A DNA stretch of 64,000 nt from positions 1 through 64,000 of the IMG/VR virus record IMGVR_UViG_3300045973_000093, one strand, 5' to 3'. Shown here one piece after another: positions 15,915 to 26,400 of the stretch. The position numbers and the translations under genes were made by a program. Below the pieces are notes generated by a model. That model had not been told where the DNA came from and did not search any database. It saw only the letters and a program-made list of their open reading frames with translations. How positions within the stretch are numbered: the stretch's first letter is position 1; each line of letters starts with the position of its first letter. This DNA is from a virus.

Positions 15915-17368
15915 CCGACCAACCCAAGCTCCCCAATGGACCCAGCGCTCAGGGCGCAGCGGGCGTACGGGCGCTTGGTGGCGGCTATCAGGTCCGGTAC
16001 GCAGCCGACTTCGTGGCGAAGACTCGCGGCGAGTTCTCTCGTGTCGAGGCCACGGGTGGCTATCCATATAACTCCAAGGGCGTGTACAAGGCTGGCACTG
16101 CGTCCTCGGCGTTCATTGCATCGAGCTACAAGGCCAAGTTCGTCAAGACGAGCCAGATCATTGCTGTGCTCGACTGCGACTTCGGTAAGACAGCCTCGTG
16201 GAACATATCGTGGAATTACTTCTACACCTACTACACCGCTACCCAGAGGGTCACAGTCAAAGGCGTGGTCATCGACTCTTTCGCTCTGCGCCTCACGGTC
16301 GTCGAGAACAACACTCTGCTGCCGCCTGTGTACTACATCGGGCGTGTCAAGACCTCTGAGGGTACTGCTGCTCTCGTCGGTACGGTCTCGACCAAAGACC
16401 TCGGGCGCACAGACACCAACGGATTCATCTGTGCCGACCCAGTCATACACCGTACGTTCATCTTGCCTGACGGCACCGCAGCATCTGATGAGACGGGTAT
16501 CACGGTGCCCCTGAATGACGAGGCTTACGTCTCTCCACGATGGGCGGCATCCTCAGCGATCATCTACGTGCTGCTGGCCCACTCGCACTATGCGGTCTCC
16601 GGTACGCCCACGGCAACCGCGCCGGTCTACCTGTGCACCTCTCGTGACCTCGGCTACACATGGGAGCACGTCGACATCGCGGCCTACGCATTTGGCGACT
16701 TCCCGCTCACCAGCTACAGCCAAGCCAATGCGGCGGTCGCCAGCGCGTTCATGGCGATGTACGTCGTGATGATGGACAACGACGAGGCCCTGATTGCCTT
16801 CCCCCGCAAAACCGCCGCTGGCACCTACGGCTCCCGTGTGGTAAAGCTCAGCGGCCTGACCGCCACCACGGTGTACGACGGCGCACCCGGCGCTCTCGTG
16901 CCGTACCCTGCGTCGCTCGTCTTCGCTGGCGACAACACCATCGTCATGAAGCGCAACCTCGGGTACGACGGGATCAACTACGACACCGACTTCCTCGTCT
17001 CATTTAACCGAGGCGACACGTGGGACACCTACACGCCGACCGGCCTCGACGCGCCGCTGAAGAACCAATACTTCGGCGACCTCAAAGTGGACATGGCTGC
17101 AAACGGACGTGGTCGCGCTGCTCGCATCCTCATGACCGGGTGGAACCCGAGCGACCTCAGCTATTACGTCTACTCCACTGTGAACTACGGACTATCGTGG
17201 ACCCGTGGAGCCAAGATCACTGAGTCTGACGTGTTCCGTCGGGTGGACACCACTATCTCAGGCGACGGCGGCGGCAACTTCCGCACCCTGAACATTTTCA
17301 GCACACCCAACAGTCCTCGCACTGTGGATGTTTCCGTACCTAAGCGATACACGAGGCACGCTGTATGA
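15911..17368 (+). CDS. Asp-box (BNR-repeat) tail protein
   Basis: 485 aa from the ATG overlapping the previous stop. It contains a perfect Asp-box SRDLGYTW (about residue 243) and two degenerate ones, SFNRGDTW (about 363) and STVNYGLSW (about 422). Asp-boxes mark beta-propellers such as sialidases and other glycan-binding or glycan-cleaving proteins. The N-terminal 60 residues probably attach it. I cannot see a complete sialidase active site (Arg triad), so binding rather than hydrolysis is as likely. The stop overlaps the next start. Confidence 0.7.
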   Translation: MTDQPKLPNGPSAQGAAGVRALGGGYQVRYAADFVAKTRGEFSRVEATGGYPYNSKGVYKAGTASSAFIASSYKAKFVKTSQIIAVLDCDFGKTASWNISWNYFYTYYTATQRVTVKGVVIDSFALRLTVVENNTLLPPVYYIGRVKTSEGTAALVGTVSTKDLGRTDTNGFICADPVIHRTFILPDGTAASDETGITVPLNDEAYVSPRWAASSAIIYVLLAHSHYAVSGTPTATAPVYLCTSRDLGYTWEHVDIAAYAFGDFPLTSYSQANAAVASAFMAMYVVMMDNDEALIAFPRKTAAGTYGSRVVKLSGLTATTVYDGAPGALVPYPASLVFAGDNTIVMKRNLGYDGINYDTDFLVSFNRGDTWDTYTPTGLDAPLKNQYFGDLKVDMAANGRGRAARILMTGWNPSDLSYYVYSTVNYGLSWTRGAKITESDVFRRVDTTISGDGGGNFRTLNIFSTPNSPRTVDVSVPKRYTRHAV

Positions 17369-19575
17369 CGATCCTACTCAAAGACATAACATCCGTTCCC
17401 GGCGTCGCAGGTACCCAAGGTACTGCTGCGAGCACCTTCACGACCACCTCGATGACGAACGTGATGATCTCCCCCGGCTCGCCCCCGGTGCCACCGTCCT
17501 CGCATGTCGTGGCGAGGGAAGTGTGTTCGTGGAGCGCCAGCAGTACGATCATCGTGCCGATCAGCGCCACTCAGGCTCTGGTGGGCGTTGGTACTAGCGG
17601 GCGTGTGGTTACCGACGCACAGGGCAACCCGGTTGGCATCATGCTTACGCCACCACCGACGTACTCCTGCACGACGGTATACGAAACGGTGTACGACCCC
17701 GGTAGCCCCGGCACGCCGCCTGTGTACCAGCAGGTAGCGACGACCTCGGTGACGACTATCCCCGGCACACCCGGAGTGGCTGCGATCCCGGCCATCGCTT
17801 CTGTTCCTGCATGGGACGCAGTAGCGAGTAGCCAGAGCCTCATCTACCCAGCTAGTTGGACGGTGGACTTCGCCGGTACAGAGACGGGCGTGGTGTTCAA
17901 AGTCCCGTCCTCCACGCTCGGGGCCATCGTCGGGCTGAGCAACGACATGTACACCGACGCAAGCATCGGACCCACCGGACTCTTGGGGTTCGCATTTATC
18001 CGGGGGTACGCGCACATCTGGGGTCCAGGCCGAGGCGCGAACTTCGACCAGTCGACACTGCAAGCCATTGACGGCCTGATCATCGGGGCATACACCGACA
18101 CTGACGTGTTCATGATTCAGGCGTCGAACCAGACACGCTCGAACCAGAGCGGTGCAGTGATGCTGTACAAGAACGGGCAGGCTGTTGCGTCCATACCGGC
18201 GAGCGCGTTCGGTCCGTTCCGAGTGTTCGCGTTCCTGTACTCAGACGGCGACAGCGTAGTCGACGCGAACCCACAGTATTCGGGGTGGGATGTGCGCGGG
18301 TACGTCGGGCTGTACAGCGTACCTGCGGTCATCGGCGGGGGTAGCTCAGCCGGAGCGTGGCCTTCCTACTGGTGGCTCCCCGACTTGTTCGCCTCGTCTA
18401 GCTACTCTTACGGAGTACCGACACTCGCTAACCTCGGCGTGAATGGGATGCAGTTCACCAAGCTGTCCTCCGGCATGCAGGCACAGGGCGGAAACTTCGT
18501 CGGAGGTGTGAAGAAGTACGCACGAGGCAGTGCGGTACTGAAGCCGCTCAAGGCTACAGGCGGGCAGAAGGTCCTTGTCGGCAGCAACGCAGTGATGCAG
18601 CCGATGACCGCACTCGGCGGGCGCATGATAGGGCAAGGTACCGCTACCTTCCAACCGATGCGTGCGCACGGCAACAGCGCCATGTCCGTAGCGTTCAGGG
18701 CCTCGACCGCATACACGTCGTTCTCGCCACTCGCCGTCGGCGGGCACGGTCTGACGGGCACAGTCGGTGGGGGCGCAGCCGTGCTACATAACCTTGAAGC
18801 CATCGGCTCGAAGGGTGTTCGTGGTATGGCCCACGCATCCTTCATGCCCCTCGTCGGCTATGCCACGGGCGGTGTGGCCTCGCCTGACGCACAGCTTGTG
18901 AGTCTGGCTAGTGCATCGCTACCGCTGACCGCCGTATCTGAGATCTACGTGGTCATGGACTCGTACGGCGAAGTAGTAGGACTGTTGACGCTGGAAAAGC
19001 TGCTCGTCGCTCTGCTGGAGTCGAACGCCACGATCAACGATACGCAGACCACGACCCAAGTGCTGCAGGCTGCGATGCTGTCCTTGGCCCGTGGCGGCTC
19101 GCTTTCGCTCAACGACACTGGCTACACAGTGTGGGCGATGACCACTACCAACAGCGGTACGACGCGCTACAAGAACTTCGACTTCACGTCGTTCGCCAAG
19201 ATCGGCACGAAGTACTACGGTGTGCGTCGCGACGGGTTGTACCTGCTGGATGGCCCTGCGGACGCTGGCACGCTGATCGACGCCTCTGTGAATTTCGGCA
19301 AGACGGACTTCGACACCACGCTCAAGAAGTCCCTCACCCAGTGCTACGTCGGTGTGGCGTCGAGCAACACCGTAGTGCTCAAAGTTGTGGCCGACGGCAC
19401 GACGTACTACTACACCGCCCGCAACAGCTCGTCTGCGCTCGCAGAACACCGCATCGATCTCGGTCGAGGCTTCCGTGCGAACTACTTCGAGCTGGAGCTG
19501 CAGAACTTGAACGGCAGTGCGTTCGAGCTGGCCGACATCGAGTTCACCCCTATCCCACTCTCTCGGAGAATCTAA
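17365..19575 (+). CDS. Large tail/appendage protein with short internal repeats
   Basis: 736 aa, ATGA-coupled to the Asp-box gene. The N-terminal 170 residues are Thr/Pro/Val rich. The next part includes AYTDTDVFMIQASNQTRSN and resembles a beta-sandwich. Residues about 385-510 carry a repeated motif of the form G-x-A-x-x-x-P-(L/M)-x-A-x-G-(G/N), at least five copies. The C-terminal 200 residues include a helix (LTLEKLLVALLESNATINDTQTTTQVLQ) and end with LELQNLNGSAFELADIEF, typical of phage structural proteins. No enzyme motif seen. Confidence 0.65.
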   Translation: MTILLKDITSVPGVAGTQGTAASTFTTTSMTNVMISPGSPPVPPSSHVVAREVCSWSASSTIIVPISATQALVGVGTSGRVVTDAQGNPVGIMLTPPPTYSCTTVYETVYDPGSPGTPPVYQQVATTSVTTIPGTPGVAAIPAIASVPAWDAVASSQSLIYPASWTVDFAGTETGVVFKVPSSTLGAIVGLSNDMYTDASIGPTGLLGFAFIRGYAHIWGPGRGANFDQSTLQAIDGLIIGAYTDTDVFMIQASNQTRSNQSGAVMLYKNGQAVASIPASAFGPFRVFAFLYSDGDSVVDANPQYSGWDVRGYVGLYSVPAVIGGGSSAGAWPSYWWLPDLFASSSYSYGVPTLANLGVNGMQFTKLSSGMQAQGGNFVGGVKKYARGSAVLKPLKATGGQKVLVGSNAVMQPMTALGGRMIGQGTATFQPMRAHGNSAMSVAFRASTAYTSFSPLAVGGHGLTGTVGGGAAVLHNLEAIGSKGVRGMAHASFMPLVGYATGGVASPDAQLVSLASASLPLTAVSEIYVVMDSYGEVVGLLTLEKLLVALLESNATINDTQTTTQVLQAAMLSLARGGSLSLNDTGYTVWAMTTTNSGTTRYKNFDFTSFAKIGTKYYGVRRDGLYLLDGPADAGTLIDASVNFGKTDFDTTLKKSLTQCYVGVASSNTVVLKVVADGTTYYYTARNSSSALAEHRIDLGRGFRANYFELELQNLNGSAFELADIEFTPIPLSRRI

Positions 19576-20529
19576 ATGACCACCTCAGTAGACGCAATCA
19601 TCGACCGCGCCGTCTCCATCGGCAACGACCGTGCGACGCAGGCCTCGCAGTACGCACAGACTGCGATAGAGGCCTCTATGGGGTCGGTCTCGCTGGTCGC
19701 CCCGCAGATTAACACCGTGATAAAGGTTGTAGAGCCGAAGATCCCAGACCAGACCGACGTGATGAACCAGATCTACAACCCGATAGCGCAGGGGTTGATG
19801 CAGAAGTTTGCGGACGACCTGAACACGTTCTTCACGACTTACTTCCCGCTGGACCGAGAGCTGATGCCTGCGGCTGAGGCCTGGATAAAGAACGCCATCG
19901 TCAACGGCGGCAGTGGCATCAATGCTGCTGTGGAGGATCAGATCTGGCAGCGCGAACGCGAGCGCCAGACGCTCGCTGCTGCTTCGGCTGCGGATCAGGC
20001 TGCGGCGCAGTGGGCCGCTAAGGGCTTCCCGCTGCCGCCCGGTGCTGCGGTCGCTGCCGTCGCGCAGATCCAACGAGACCGTGACCTGCAGATCTCCGAC
20101 AGCAGCCGCACTCGCGCCATCGAGAGCTGGAAGATGGAGTATGAGAACGTCAAGTTCGCCATCACGCAGGCCATCGACTATCAGGTCAAAGCCATCGCGG
20201 CTGCGGGTGAATATCTGAAGCTCATGGCCCTCGGTCCTCAGCTCGGAGCACAGCTTGCCAGTACCGTGGCAAATGCGCAGTCCATGATGACGAATGCTAT
20301 GGCTTCGTTCTTCGGCTCGCGCATCCGGCTGCAGGAGGTCTTGCTTGAGAAAGACAAGACAAATGCAGGCCTGAGCATGACCACTATGTCGAAGCAGTCG
20401 GACGTCTGGGTGGCGGGCATTCAGAACCAGACAAGCGCTGCGGTGGCTGTGGCTCAGAGCCTCGGTCAACAGGCGTCGTCTGCCCTCAACGCAGTGAACG
20501 CCACGGCCCAAAACATCGTCAATTCGTAA
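19576..20529 (+). CDS. Helical virion-associated protein
   Basis: 317 aa and largely alpha-helical, with low Gly/Pro and long Ala/Gln/Glu segments (WQRERERQTLAAASAADQAAAQWAAKGFPLPPGAA). A PLPPGA loop in the middle followed by long amphipathic helices is seen in conserved podovirus proteins preceding the internal-protein genes. It is probably a tail or internal component; the exact role is unknown. GGAG lies before the start, which directly follows the previous stop. Confidence 0.6.
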   Translation: MTTSVDAIIDRAVSIGNDRATQASQYAQTAIEASMGSVSLVAPQINTVIKVVEPKIPDQTDVMNQIYNPIAQGLMQKFADDLNTFFTTYFPLDRELMPAAEAWIKNAIVNGGSGINAAVEDQIWQRERERQTLAAASAADQAAAQWAAKGFPLPPGAAVAAVAQIQRDRDLQISDSSRTRAIESWKMEYENVKFAITQAIDYQVKAIAAAGEYLKLMALGPQLGAQLASTVANAQSMMTNAMASFFGSRIRLQEVLLEKDKTNAGLSMTTMSKQSDVWVAGIQNQTSAAVAVAQSLGQQASSALNAVNATAQNIVNS

Positions 20530-20557
20530 GACTTGACAAGGCCATATAGGACGTAAA

Positions 20558-20989
20558 ATGACGGGCATGTTCAAAGAGATCGCCTTCGACAGCCGCCTGC
20601 TGTGGTTTGGAGCCGCAATGGGTGTCCTGACGTTTGTTCTCAATGCGCTTGACGGTCATGTTTTTCTCGGGCTGCTCACCGGCGCAGCCGTCGGAGTCCT
20701 TGCGCAGATCGCGCTGACCGTCGTCCTCACCCCCATTGCTTACTACCAAATGTGGCGCATTCAGTATGCGCTACCTCTGTGGCAGATCGCCTGCCTGTAT
20801 GCGGTCGGGCTGGCACTCGTAGTCGCGTACTTTTTCGCGGTGTCATCGCTTGAGCGATTTACGGTCGGACGATTGCTGATTGCTTTACTGTTCCCGGTCG
20901 GTCTTATCGCCGCCTACATCGAGTGGCAGGCCCGCAAGAAGCGAACGGTGCTGGATGTAAGCAAGAGCCGCGAACTACAGTTGAAATAG
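20558..20989 (+). CDS. Membrane protein, about four helices
   Basis: 143 aa with hydrophobic segments at about 14-32, 36-58, 73-92 and 104-120, and a basic cytoplasmic-type tail (RKKRTVLDVSKSRELQLK). A TTGACA box (20533-20538) precedes it, but the -10 region is poor. It is followed by a terminator. It could be a superinfection-exclusion or host-envelope protein; no family recognised. Confidence 0.6.
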   Translation: MTGMFKEIAFDSRLLWFGAAMGVLTFVLNALDGHVFLGLLTGAAVGVLAQIALTVVLTPIAYYQMWRIQYALPLWQIACLYAVGLALVVAYFFAVSSLERFTVGRLLIALLFPVGLIAAYIEWQARKKRTVLDVSKSRELQLK

Positions 20990-20994
20990 GAATC

Positions 20995-21018
20995 AGCGCC
21001 TTCGGGCGCTTTGCTTTA
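20995..21018 (+). terminator. Rho-independent terminator
   Basis: AGCGCC/GGCGCT with a TTCG loop, then TTGCTTTACTTT. The stem is short (6 bp) but the loop is of the stable type. Confidence 0.75.
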
Positions 21019-21024
21019 CTTTGA

Positions 21025-21041
21025 AATCTAACGGAGTCTGA
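21025..21041 (+). promoter_or_regulatory. Phased TCTAA repeat before the ejection-protein genes
   Basis: AATCTAACGGAGTCTGA: TCTAA and TCTGA exactly 10 bp apart, starting 6 bases after the terminator T-tract and ending next to the ATG. The GGAG inside it also serves as RBS for the 806-aa gene, so a role at the DNA or at the RNA level cannot be told apart. Confidence 0.5.
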
Positions 21042-21042
21042 C

Positions 21043-23463
21043 ATGAGAGAAACACAGATACTGCGAGGACTACACAAGGCCCGCAATGCAGCCTCCGCAA
21101 AAGGTTTCAGCGGGAAGTCACCTATCCACAGTCTTCGCAGTGGTAGTGCCTCGCTCCAAGGACCGGGTACGACTACGTCAGACTCCATCTACGCGAACCT
21201 GTCTAAAGGCGAGGCCGTGCTGCCAGCCAAGACTGTCCAGGCGCTAGGTGTTCAGAACGTAGCGGCCATGATCAAGCACACAACCGGCACGGCCCCGTCC
21301 CAAGGACTGCGTGCAGGCGGTCACTACAGCGGGGGTGCGCTGCCGCAGATCGACCCGAACATGCTGCCGCAGAGCAAGGCAGTGCCTCCTGTCGGAGCGC
21401 CTGCCGCGTCGCCTCAGTACCTCGACCCCAGCTTAAAGGCACCCGCTACCGGCGCACCCAGCGGCGCACAACCCAGTGCTGCGTACGAAGAACAAGTGCG
21501 CAACTGGTCGAAGCCACAGCCTAAGATCCCGGTGCAGCCCACGCCAATGAGTACCGGCCCGACGATTGACGGCGCGTCTGGAGCGCCGAAGCCAGTCGAA
21601 CCCGCAGCCCCGCAGAGCGCTTGGCAGAAGGCCAAGAGCTTCGTTACTGGCGGTGGCGAAGCCGCAGCCGAAGCCTCCGCTGCACCGAAGGGGCTCGGTG
21701 CTCGTGCGCTCGGGGTAGGGGGCAAGTTGGCGAGCGGCGCAGGCAGGTTGGCTATGGCCGCAACACCAATCGTCGGCGCAGTGCAAGCGGCCAACGATAG
21801 CGACGAGAACGTGAAGAACCTAGCCGGTAGCGTCGGTCTGGACTACAACACAGATAGCGGTCGCGTCGGGGCCAACGTGGTGAATTTCCTCGACAAGACT
21901 GGTAACGCAGCTACGTTCGGCTTGGCAGGCGCTGCAGGTCGTGCAATCAGCAACAAGTTAAATCGCGGGTCTTGGTTTGCGGACGCCGCCGCGCCAGCCC
22001 CAGCCGGACAGCCAGCGGACGCCGCCGCGCCAGCACCATCAGCCCCGGCTAACCAGACCGCAGATACATTCAAACGTCTTGGCATGTTGAACAGCCCTCA
22101 GCAGGGCGCAGGACAAGGACCGCGTGGCGACGGTGGAACTGATCTGACGGCAGCACTCAGAGACGTGCCTCGTGATCTGCCCGCGAATATGGCCGACGGC
22201 GCAATCTACAAGACCGTCGGTGCGCATGGTGAGCCGGTCTACAGCGGGCGTAACGTCGGACTCAATCCGACGTTCCTCAACGGTAAGGGTGAGAGCTTCA
22301 CGCCGCGTGGCAGTGTCGTGGACGCAGCCGCAGGTGCGCCGGTCGCTATGGGGCCAAATGGTAGCTACGCTGTCACGCCGTCGACGAAGGGCGCAGCGGC
22401 CCCGACCGCGCCCCAAGCACAGGGCGCGGCGGACCAGCCCCAAGCACCGGGTGCGCAGTACGCAGCACCACGTGGCGGTCTTGGCGCAGCCGCTGGCTCA
22501 CCCGCTGTGTCGGCAGCACTTCAAGCGGCAGCACAGCGTGGCGACTGGGACTCCATACGCGAGCACTACCAGCAGAATGGCGGCACGTTTGCTGGTCAGA
22601 ATGCACAGCAGACGCAACAGGCTCAAGGTGGCGGCGGCAACGGTGCGGGCGACCTGCTGCTCAACACGATCCGTGGCGGTCTCGCCAAAGGCCAGACCAT
22701 GACACGCGCAAGTGCCGAGGCGCTGGGCAACCTCAACCACTCAGACAAGACATACCGTTCGTCGATGTACGGCCACGACCGTGCGTACGACTCGTCGATG
22801 TACGGACATGACGTCGCCCGCGAAGGCAACCAGCTCAGCTATCAGAGCAACATGGCTCTGCGCAAGTTGGAGCTGGCGAAGATGAACCATCAGTTCTCTA
22901 AGGAAGGCGCTGAGGGCTTCGATGCAGACAACAAGAAGTCCACATTCGCCACCCTCAAGGACGACAAGGGCGTGCCGCAAGCAAACGAGGCGATGGCGAA
23001 CGAGCTGGGTCAGTTCATGAAATCCAATGCTGGTACTGATGAGAATGGCGTGCCGCTGGAGACGTTGAAGTCAATGAACCCACACAAGTACAACGCTATC
23101 CGTTCTGCGGCTGAGACTCAGTACGGCATTGGTAAGGTCTTTAACAAGTATGCGGGCACCACGATGTTCGGTGAACCTAACGGCTGGGCCGCACCAAAGA
23201 TCACCGACATCCGCGAAGGACGTATGTCCGACTTCCCCAAGGGTGTCGGCATCGGCCAGTCGCTCGTGAACAGTACCGGCGTGCTGGGCGGGACCAAGTA
23301 CGGCAAGGTCGTTGAAGTGAATGTCAACGGTACCAAGAAAGCAGTTCCGCTGAATGAATTTCTGAGCGATCAGAACGGCGGACAGTACAAGGCCTACTTG
23401 AACCAGTGGCTGCGACAGAACAACAGAAAACAGCTAGGCGACGACATCACCTCCGGGAGCTAA
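21043..23463 (+). CDS. Internal virion / ejection protein (806 aa)
   Basis: 806 aa, rich in Ala, Gly, Gln and Pro. Near the N-terminus, TTSDSIYANLSKGEAVLPAKTVQALG matches the 'SNGEYVLPADTVRALG' motif seen in several phage internal and tape-measure-type proteins. Residues 110-500 are low-complexity Pro/Ala segments with a Gly/Ala hydrophobic stretch (about 215-300). The C-terminal 280 residues are more regular (YRSSMYGHDRAYDSSMYGHD is a short tandem repeat). Position before the giant protein and after the tail genes suggests that it is stored in the capsid and ejected with DNA. Confidence 0.65.
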   Translation: MRETQILRGLHKARNAASAKGFSGKSPIHSLRSGSASLQGPGTTTSDSIYANLSKGEAVLPAKTVQALGVQNVAAMIKHTTGTAPSQGLRAGGHYSGGALPQIDPNMLPQSKAVPPVGAPAASPQYLDPSLKAPATGAPSGAQPSAAYEEQVRNWSKPQPKIPVQPTPMSTGPTIDGASGAPKPVEPAAPQSAWQKAKSFVTGGGEAAAEASAAPKGLGARALGVGGKLASGAGRLAMAATPIVGAVQAANDSDENVKNLAGSVGLDYNTDSGRVGANVVNFLDKTGNAATFGLAGAAGRAISNKLNRGSWFADAAAPAPAGQPADAAAPAPSAPANQTADTFKRLGMLNSPQQGAGQGPRGDGGTDLTAALRDVPRDLPANMADGAIYKTVGAHGEPVYSGRNVGLNPTFLNGKGESFTPRGSVVDAAAGAPVAMGPNGSYAVTPSTKGAAAPTAPQAQGAADQPQAPGAQYAAPRGGLGAAAGSPAVSAALQAAAQRGDWDSIREHYQQNGGTFAGQNAQQTQQAQGGGGNGAGDLLLNTIRGGLAKGQTMTRASAEALGNLNHSDKTYRSSMYGHDRAYDSSMYGHDVAREGNQLSYQSNMALRKLELAKMNHQFSKEGAEGFDADNKKSTFATLKDDKGVPQANEAMANELGQFMKSNAGTDENGVPLETLKSMNPHKYNAIRSAAETQYGIGKVFNKYAGTTMFGEPNGWAAPKITDIREGRMSDFPKGVGIGQSLVNSTGVLGGTKYGKVVEVNVNGTKKAVPLNEFLSDQNGGQYKAYLNQWLRQNNRKQLGDDITSGS

Positions 23464-23466
23464 GAC

Positions 23467-26400
23467 ATGGCCGTAATCACTCCACTGGGCGGCAACACGG
23501 CTCTCACCCCGGTCACCCAAGCACCGGACGGATACCCGGTTGAGAACGAACAGGGTGGGGCGCTCAATCAGGCCGCACGCAGTCTGAAGTCCTCACTGCT
23601 GAGCGGTGACGCCAACAGCGCCGCACACGATTACTTCGACGCGCTATCAAAGGGCGACAGGAAGAAAGCCAAGCAGCATGGTCTGCGTGCTCAGCAGCTC
23701 ATGCAAGAGGCTTCGGACGCAGCACCGCGTGTGCAGTCCTTGGGCGACGTGCATGGTGCGGGCGATGCGGGCGACTGGCTGGCAGCGCAGGCCGGTGCGG
23801 CACCGATGGCTGTCGCCAAGCCTGTGCTCGGCGGTCTGGCTGGCGCAGCGGTAGGTGCTTTCCACGGTGGCGCGTCCGGCGCAGCAGTAGGCGGCACGCT
23901 CGGCGGTCTGGGTGCGATGTACCCAGACATGCGCAACGCTGCAATGATGGAACACATGCAGGCGCTTGACGGGCAAGACCCGACACAAACGCAGGCACAG
24001 GAGGCTCTGAACCAAGGATCGTGGCAAGCAGTGGGGCAGACGCTGCCCTACGCCATTGCTCCTGAGATCGGAGCCGCAGGGCGGGTGTTCGGCGGTAAAG
24101 CCGTGCTACCCGCCGCAAAGAGTCTCACTGGGAGCTTAACTCGTGGCGCTGTTCTCCAGGGCGGTGCGGGAGCGGCTTCCAGTGAGATCGGTCATAAGTT
24201 CCAAGACCAGTACAACCCCAACCGCGACAAGTCTCACGACGCGATGGCGAACATCGACGCAGCGGCTGGCAATGCTCTGATCGGCGTGCCCTTCGAGGCC
24301 GTCGGTCATGCGGGGCAGGCTGTACACGGTACTCTGGACGCAGGACTCGATCTCGGTGCCAAGGGCGCAAAGGTGGCGGGCAAAGCCGCGATGGCGCTCG
24401 GTGGCAAAGGTGCAGAGGCAGCTAAGCAGGCGTGGGACAACCGCCCCAAGGATCTGACCGAAGCAGCAGTGCGTACGGGTGAGGCCGCAGCCGACGCCCA
24501 CACCGCTGTGGAAGACGCATTCACACGCTTCACTCAGCGCGGCAAGGACGCCGACGTGGACACACTCCTCAAGCCTCAAGGCAAGGACATGGACCAAGCT
24601 ACTTGGCGTGTCGACACCGCTGATAAACATAAAGCGACCTCTAACGTAGTCGATAAGATCTCGCGAGATCCAGGCTCGTACCCAGACTTCGTGCGGCAAG
24701 CCGCCGAGGACTATGCCAACAGCTCGAAGATGGGCGAGTCGTGGCGTCCTGTGCGCGATGCCATCAACGATTGGAAGCGCTCTGTAGACATCGCTGACTC
24801 CATCACTGAACTGTCGAATCACGTCGCCGACAAAGGCGGCAAGCTCGCAGCCGATGTAGCCAAGGCCGGTGAAGCGGTGAAGGACGCCTACCAAGGTCGT
24901 CGCGACACGCGCAGCAACGCGCAAGCACCTGATGACAAGTTCATCCCTATCTTGGCTGACGCCATTGCCCCGCACTTAGGACTGCGTACTGAGGCTGTGC
25001 AGCAACGTGTTGCGCCTGTAGCAGCACGCGCTCTGCACGACTGGATCGCCGGAGGCATGGCTGACCGCGACGGCAGCATAGCGGCACCCCGCAGTCTCTT
25101 GCGCCTGCTACCCAAAGACCCAATCAACGGTCTGTCAAAGGTCATCGACCTGATGCACCGCCAGGGCGTGATAGACGCCGTTGACTACAAGAACAAAGCC
25201 GCTGTGCTGAAAGACGCGCAGCAGCAGATCCACACCACCAGCAAAGTGGTGGGCCTGTTGAAAGACCGCCTGCTGCCGACTGAAGAAGCGACGATGGACC
25301 CAACGCAGCGCCGCAGTCTGATCGATGCGATGGCGACCGGCAAGCTCGACGAGAAGACGGCCGACAAGTGGTTCGGCCCCAACGCTGGCAACGTGCTCGA
25401 CGACCTGAGCAACATGGGGCTGTACAAGCGCCAGAAAGACATCGTCGGCACTACCGCCGAGCACGTCCCCGGCGAAGAACCCAACACGGTGGTCGAGCGC
25501 CACGAATACCACCACTACCGTGAGGCACGCGGCGATAGTCCTGCCGAGCCGTACCGCCGCAAGGGCTTCTCAACGCCCGATCCTGAGACCGGCGAGATGA
25601 CGTCGCATGACGAGCACGCCGCAGCCAGACAGCAGAAGCTGCAAGACGTGAATAAGTCCGCCGTGCAGAAAGTCGGCTACCTCGACTACCTGCGTGAGCA
25701 GTACGGTCACGACCCAGAAACCCTGATGGGGCACGCCACGGAGTTCATGTCTCGCAAGCAGGACGAGATCATGAAGATCAAGGGCAAGGGTTCGCCGGAC
25801 GAGAAGGCCAACGCCAACTGGTACGTGCTGCGCGAGACACTGGCTGGTGACCGTGGCGAGGCCACGAACATCGACCCCAAAGAGTTCGCTACGCTGGGCA
25901 AGACCAGCAAGTGGGCCGAGCAGGTAAACCATGACGAGTACGGCACCATCAAGAAGGGCCGTATCTGGCTGGAGCGCAAGAACGCCGACGGCACTGTGTC
26001 GCAGTTCGCTACCTCCACCCACAAGATCATCCAGAACATGCTCTCACGCAGCAAGGCTGAGGGCGGCGGCAGCGAGATGAGTGGTCTGGCCGGGCAGCAT
26101 CGACTGCTCATGCAGGGCTTGTCGGGGCTGGCCGAGAACGAGGCGCTGACAGGGCGCATCGGCTACAAACTGCGCGACAACCAGAAAGAACCGACGTGGC
26201 TCGGCAAGAACGGCAAGCTGCCGCCTGAGCTGCCCATGCTGGGCAACAAGGGCACGCTGGGTGCTGCAGAGAAGCTGGCGCACAACGCACTCAAACGCGA
26301 GATAGTGCGCTCGACCGAGACACAGGAGCGCCAGGAAGCAGCACAGGTCGCCGAGCAGCCCAAGCCCGCGACGGCACGTGACAAAGCCGCTGTAGCTGCT

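Noticed and set aside
20533-20560. Sigma70 promoter with perfect TTGACA before the membrane protein
   Set aside because: The hexamer 17 bp downstream (AAATGA) is a poor -10 box and overlaps the start codon; kept only as a remark.
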